A stretch of 64,000 nucleotides of DNA from Caproicibacter sp002399225 (GTDB lineage Bacteria > Bacillota > Clostridia > Oscillospirales > Acutalibacteraceae), in contig DAIOKN010000001.1 in NCBI GenBank assembly GCA_036756705.1, positions 1 through 64,000 of the forward strand. The letters are read 5' to 3'. Positions 60,528 to 64,000 of the stretch are shown here, piece by piece (positions within the stretch are counted from its first letter, which is position 1; every line of letters starts with the position of its first letter). The notes under the pieces were generated by a model. It worked only from the letters and a program-made list of their open reading frames with translations, was not told where the DNA came from and made no database searches. Position numbers and translations under genes: made by a program.

Positions 60528-62513
60528 TCAGTCGTCTTCGCCTTTTAACTGGAATCTGTCGGTCAGTGTTTTCAGCATCTGCGCCTGCCCGGAAAGTTCT
60601 TCGCTCGCCGCAGCGCTTTCTTCCGCAGTAGCGGAATTAGTCTGCACCACGCTGGAGATCTGGGAGACGTTTTCCGTTACCTGACTGACTGCGTCGGATT
60701 GCTGGCTGGACGCCTCGGAGATCCGGTTGACTTTTTCTGAAACGATTTGGATGCTGTCAACGACGGTGGAAAGCGATTGTGCGGTTTGATCCACAATCTT
60801 AGAACCGTCCTTTACCTGACTCAGCGTGTTTTCAATCAGAATGGCTGTGTTTTTCGCCGCCTCCGCACTCTTGCTTGCCAGATTTCTCACTTCATCCGCC
60901 ACAACGGCGAAGCCTTTCCCCGCGTCTCCCGCTCTCGCCGCTTCAACAGCGGCATTCAGCGCAAGGATATTGGTCTGAAAAGCGATGTCTTGAATGGTTT
61001 TGATGATTGTTCCGATTTCGCTGGAAGAATGGCTGATTTTATCCATGGCGGAAACCATGGCGTTCATCTGCTTGTCGCTTTCCTCAATCTCTGCCCTGAC
61101 ATGGTTCATATTGTCGCTTGCTTCTACGGCATTCTGTGCGTTTTCTCTGATATGGCTGGAAATTTCCGTGACGGTTTCGGAGAGCTTTTCCACCGACTGG
61201 GCCTGTTCCGTAGCGCCCTGGGCCAGCGTCTGCGCACCGCTTGAAACCTGTTCGGAGCCGCTTGCAATCTGGTCGGAAGAGCGATTGATTTCAGACAGCA
61301 TCTTGTTCAGGGATTCCGTAATGGAGGCAAGCGATCCCTGAAGCGGGGCAAAATCCCCTTTGAAATTTTCCGGTATTTCCACACACATGTTTCCCTGTGA
61401 AATTCCATGCAGAACCTCTCTGAACTCCGCAATATAATTGCGCAGCGAAATCGCGGTTTTGGCCAGCGAGGAGGCAAGAGTTCCCGTTTCGTCTTTTGCA
61501 TGGACCTCGACGGTGTCGGTCTGCAGGTCGCCGTCCGCCAAAAGCTCCAGCCGGTGGCTGACGAGCGAAATCGGGTTCGCGATGGACCTTGCAATGGCGA
61601 TGGAAAGGAAAATGCCCAGCACGATGCACAGCAGGGAAGAAAGGCCAAGGCCGAAAACGGTGTTCCAGATCGACGAAGTCATTTCGGCCAGCGGAGCCAC
61701 GGCGGCGAAAGACCAGCCGTCCGTATCTTTCAGCGGTGCGTAACAGCAGATCCGGTCTCCCGTTTCGTAAGAATAGACTTCAATCCCGCTTTTGCCTTCC
61801 GTCATATGCCGGTACACAACGGCGGATGTAACGTAGGAAGAATCGGTTTTGGCTTTTTCAATAAAATTCGCCCGCGTTTTCACAAGCTGGGGGCGGATGT
61901 TTGCAATCATGAGGCCCTGTTTATCCAGTATGAAAACGTTTCCGGTTTTTCCGATGACGATATTTTTGATGATGTTGCTGTAAACGAGAGGATCAAGAGT
62001 TGCCAGGACCACCCCGTGAAAGCTGCCTCCGTTGGAAACCGGAGCGCAGGCGATGATGCAAAGGTTTTTATTGATATCGTACGTTGTTCCGGATAAGGAA
62101 GTCTTTCCCACCATTGCCTGTTTGAAATATTCCTGCCCGGCGACGTTCTTGCCGTTCAGATTTGCGTCGCCGCTGAGAATGGTCCCGTCGCTTTTCACAA
62201 GGCTCAGCGATTGATATCCCAGCGCTTTCCTCTGAGTTTCAAGAGATTTCATCAGCTCCGGCTGTGTAATATCAGCGTTGCCGATATCGCTGGATTGCGC
62301 GACGGATTGAATATTTTCTTTCATGTTGGTCAAAGAAGTGTTGATGGCGACTTCCGCCGTCTGGCTGATGGATTTCAGATCGTTCCGCACGTTTTGGGTG
62401 ATACTTGTATAACTGGAATAAATTCCGACAATTAAGTTTAGCACTGCGGTTACAAAGATAATGGCGATGGTGCAGACGATCAGTTTGTTTTTTAAAGATT
62501 TAAACCGATTCAT
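60528..62513 (-). CDS. Methyl-accepting chemotaxis protein with dCache sensor
   Basis: 661 aa. The first membrane helix (KLIVCTIAIIFVTAVLNLIV) is followed by a ~260-residue extracellular double-Cache domain, a second helix (FGLGLSSLLCIVLGIFLSIA), HAMP (RLELLADGDLQTDTVEV) and a cytoplasmic signalling hairpin with the conserved tip DIAFQTNILALNAAVEAARA. It senses a small ligand, often amino acids or organic acids, and signals to CheA. A sigma-D-type promoter lies upstream, which fits a flagellated cell. Confidence 0.95.
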   Translation of the reverse strand: MNRFKSLKNKLIVCTIAIIFVTAVLNLIVGIYSSYTSITQNVRNDLKSISQTAEVAINTSLTNMKENIQSVAQSSDIGNADITQPELMKSLETQRKALGYQSLSLVKSDGTILSGDANLNGKNVAGQEYFKQAMVGKTSLSGTTYDINKNLCIIACAPVSNGGSFHGVVLATLDPLVYSNIIKNIVIGKTGNVFILDKQGLMIANIRPQLVKTRANFIEKAKTDSSYVTSAVVYRHMTEGKSGIEVYSYETGDRICCYAPLKDTDGWSFAAVAPLAEMTSSIWNTVFGLGLSSLLCIVLGIFLSIAIARSIANPISLVSHRLELLADGDLQTDTVEVHAKDETGTLASSLAKTAISLRNYIAEFREVLHGISQGNMCVEIPENFKGDFAPLQGSLASITESLNKMLSEINRSSDQIASGSEQVSSGAQTLAQGATEQAQSVEKLSETVTEISSHIRENAQNAVEASDNMNHVRAEIEESDKQMNAMVSAMDKISHSSSEIGTIIKTIQDIAFQTNILALNAAVEAARAGDAGKGFAVVADEVRNLASKSAEAAKNTAILIENTLSQVKDGSKIVDQTAQSLSTVVDSIQIVSEKVNRISEASSQQSDAVSQVTENVSQISSVVQTNSATAEESAAASEELSGQAQMLKTLTDRFQLKGEDD

Positions 62514-62596
62514 ACCTGTTACTTCCTTTACCTTTCAATTTTGATGACACCCGCGGCCCAATGCTTGGCTGTGCTTTACAACAGTTTCCAATTCTA

Positions 62597-62623
62597 ATAT
62601 CGTCTCAAAATTCTGATTATTTA
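62597..62623 (-). promoter_or_regulatory. Sigma-D (sigma-28) promoter of the chemoreceptor gene
   Basis: On the minus strand TAAA (rc of 62620-62623), a 15-bp spacer and GACGATAT (rc of 62597-62604). The consensus of motility sigma factors is TAAA-N15-GCCGATAT, so one base differs. It lies about 85 bp before the chemoreceptor start. Confidence 0.72.
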
Positions 62624-62640
62624 ATAAATATTTGATTATT

Positions 62641-62678
62641 ATCACAAATATTGATAACCTGTGATCACAAATATTGAT
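62641..62678. repeat. Direct repeat ATCACAAATATTGAT
   Basis: Two exact 15-bp copies, at 62641-62655 and 62664-62678, 23 bp apart, lie just upstream of the sigma-D-type promoter. TATTGATTA also appears in degenerate form nearby. A regulatory role is only possible. Confidence 0.45.
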
Positions 62679-62731
62679 TACATCCATGAAAAGGACTTCA
62701 ATAGACCGAACGGATTGCTGACAAAAGTCAT

Positions 62732-62762
62732 AAAAAAAACCGCCGGGGAAAGCTCCGGCGGA
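62732..62762 (-). terminator. Terminator of lysA
   Basis: CCGCCGG/CCGGCGG stem with loop around GGAAAGCT, followed on the minus strand by eight T. It lies ~30 bp after the lysA stop. Confidence 0.85.
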
Positions 62763-62793
62763 ACGGTTCGGTTTGAAGGAAGAATTGGGTTTG

Positions 62794-64000
62794 TCAGGGC
62801 CTTTTCGGAAGTCCCGGATAATCGAGCGTGGCGAAATAATCAGCCGGTGTCTCGGCGCGGCGGATCTGGTCGAAAGAGCCGTCCTCATGCAAAAGGACCT
62901 CCGCGCTGCGCAGCTTGCCGTTGTAATTGTAGCCCATGGAGTGGCCGTGCGCACCCGCGTCGTGAAGAATGAGCAGATCGCCCATATTAATTTTCGGCAG
63001 CATCCGGTCAATGGCGAATTTGTCGTTGTTTTCGCACAGGCCGCCGGTGATGTCGTATTTGTGGTCGCAGGGCGCGTCTTCCTTGCCCATGACGGTAATG
63101 TGGTGATAGGCGCCGTACAGCGCGGGACGCATTAGATTCGCCGCACAGGCATCCAGCCCGATGTACTCTTTATAGATGTGTTTTTCCCGGATAGCTTTTG
63201 CCACCAGAACGCCGTAAGGCCCCATCAGAAAACGGCCCATCTCGGTGTAGAGGGCGACGTCTCCCATTCCCGCGGGAACCAGAATTTCCTCATAGCATTT
63301 TTGAACCTGGCGCCCGATTTTCAGGATATCGGGCGGGGTCTGATTCGGGCGGTAAGCGACGCCTACGCCGCCGGACAAATTGATAAAGGAGATGTGCGCG
63401 CCGGTTTCCCGGTGCAGATCAACCGCCAGCCGGAACAGGATCTCGGCCAGGGCGGGATAGTAGTCGTTCCCGGTGGTGTTGCTGGCGAGGAATGCGTGGA
63501 TCCCGAAGTTTTTTGCACCGAGCTGCTGCAGTTTCCGAAAGCCTTCCGTCATCTGCATGCGGGTGAAGCCGTATTTTGCTTCACCGGGGTTGTCCATAAT
63601 GGCGTTGCTTGCTTTAAAGACCCCGCCCGGGTTGTAGCGGCAGCAGATCGTTTCGGGGATCCCCGAAAGGCGGTTCAGAATATCGATATGAGTGAAGTCG
63701 TCCAGATTGATGATCGCGCCGAGCTTGCGGGCCAGAAGGAAGTCCGCGTCCGGCGTGTCGTTGGAAGAGAACATGATTTCATTTCCATGAAAGCCCACCG
63801 CGTCCGACAGCATCAATTCCGTCAGAGAAGAGCAGTCCGTGCCGCACCCCTCCTTTTTTAACAGTTGGAGCAGATAGGGGTTCGGCGTGGCTTTAACCGC
63901 AAAATATTCTTTGTAGCCCGGGTTCCAGGCAAACGCCTGCTTGATTTTCCGGGCATTTTCCCGGATCCCCTTTTCGTCGTAAAGATAAAACGGGGTCGGA
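62794..64000 (-). CDS. lysA: Diaminopimelate decarboxylase, N-terminus cut by window edge
   Basis: At least 402 codons; the frame stays open to position 64000, so the start lies outside. It decarboxylates meso-diaminopimelate to lysine with PLP. The translated edge reads TPFYLYDEKGIRENARK and YFAVKATPNP, with the PLP lysine in AVKATPNP. Later motifs are HAFLASNTTGNDYYP, INLSGGVGVAYRP, EMGRFLMGPYGVLVAK and the substrate Cys-bearing GGLCENNDKFAIDRMLP. No stop or indel interrupts it. Related PLP decarboxylases share this fold, but the C-terminal motifs favour LysA. Confidence 0.9.
   Translation of the reverse strand, partial: PTPFYLYDEKGIRENARKIKQAFAWNPGYKEYFAVKATPNPYLLQLLKKEGCGTDCSSLTELMLSDAVGFHGNEIMFSSNDTPDADFLLARKLGAIINLDDFTHIDILNRLSGIPETICCRYNPGGVFKASNAIMDNPGEAKYGFTRMQMTEGFRKLQQLGAKNFGIHAFLASNTTGNDYYPALAEILFRLAVDLHRETGAHISFINLSGGVGVAYRPNQTPPDILKIGRQVQKCYEEILVPAGMGDVALYTEMGRFLMGPYGVLVAKAIREKHIYKEYIGLDACAANLMRPALYGAYHHITVMGKEDAPCDHKYDITGGLCENNDKFAIDRMLPKINMGDLLILHDAGAHGHSMGYNYNGKLRSAEVLLHEDGSFDQIRRAETPADYFATLDYPGLPKRP

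Noticed and set aside
62640..62680. CRISPR-like array
   Set aside because: Only two copies of a 15-bp repeat with an 8-bp gap; no repeat-spacer structure or cas gene is present in the window.

Overview
The window looks like chromosomal DNA of an anaerobic, endospore-forming, motile Clostridia member, most likely Oscillospiraceae/Ruminococcaceae. The grounds are SpoIIE, a clostridial-type spore photoproduct lyase, a sigma-D-type promoter before a chemoreceptor gene, an oxygen-sensitive glycyl radical enzyme, single-chain large PurL, a dockerin-like secreted protein and moderately high GC with strong AGGAGG ribosome sites. No species call is justified from the sequence alone.

Left part (1-32.8 kb), mostly ordinary chromosome: the edge of tRNA-Gln(CTG), splB, a pentapeptide-repeat protein, metG-tatD, an LCP cell-wall ligase, a small-protein/export/flavoprotein cluster, an M20 peptidase with a frameshifted anion transporter and divergent LysR regulator, a MacAB/TolC-like export operon, spoIIE, an aminotransferase with trpS, purL-alr-small membrane protein, an FHA-FtsW/RodA fusion paired with a class B PBP, and a pyridoxal-kinase-like gene.

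Centre (33.1-54.4 kb): a complete glycyl-radical-enzyme bacterial microcompartment (GRM) locus. A divergent arm holds a GlpF-type facilitator and an iron alcohol dehydrogenase. The main operon encodes a B12-independent diol (1,2-propanediol/glycerol) dehydratase and its activase, six shell proteins (PduB-like, two PduA-like hexamers, one hexamer with a long tail, one EutN pentamer, PduT), a flavoprotein-like gene, two CoA-acylating aldehyde dehydrogenases, a PocR-sensor protein and AraC-type response regulator, a SAM synthetase, PduL, EutJ, PduS and acetate/propionate kinase. Proposed flow: diol enters through GlpF; the dehydratase makes the aldehyde inside the shell; alcohol dehydrogenase reduces part of it; aldehyde dehydrogenase, PduL and the kinase turn the rest into carboxylate and ATP; PduS/PduT could move electrons across the shell; MetK supplies SAM for activation. 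Unusual points are a 63-residue internal insertion in the dehydratase that is a candidate encapsulation signal, a histidine kinase that has lost its usual phospho-acceptor and N-box residues, Ser versus Phe at the pore of two near-identical hexamers, and two unlike aldehyde dehydrogenases.

Right part (54.4-64 kb): a hexapeptide acyltransferase-like protein, a dockerin-like secreted protein, a 23S rRNA uracil methyltransferase, an Asp/Glu racemase-like protein, a TauE/SafE exporter, a cupin, a methyl-accepting chemotaxis protein and a 5'-truncated lysA at the window end.
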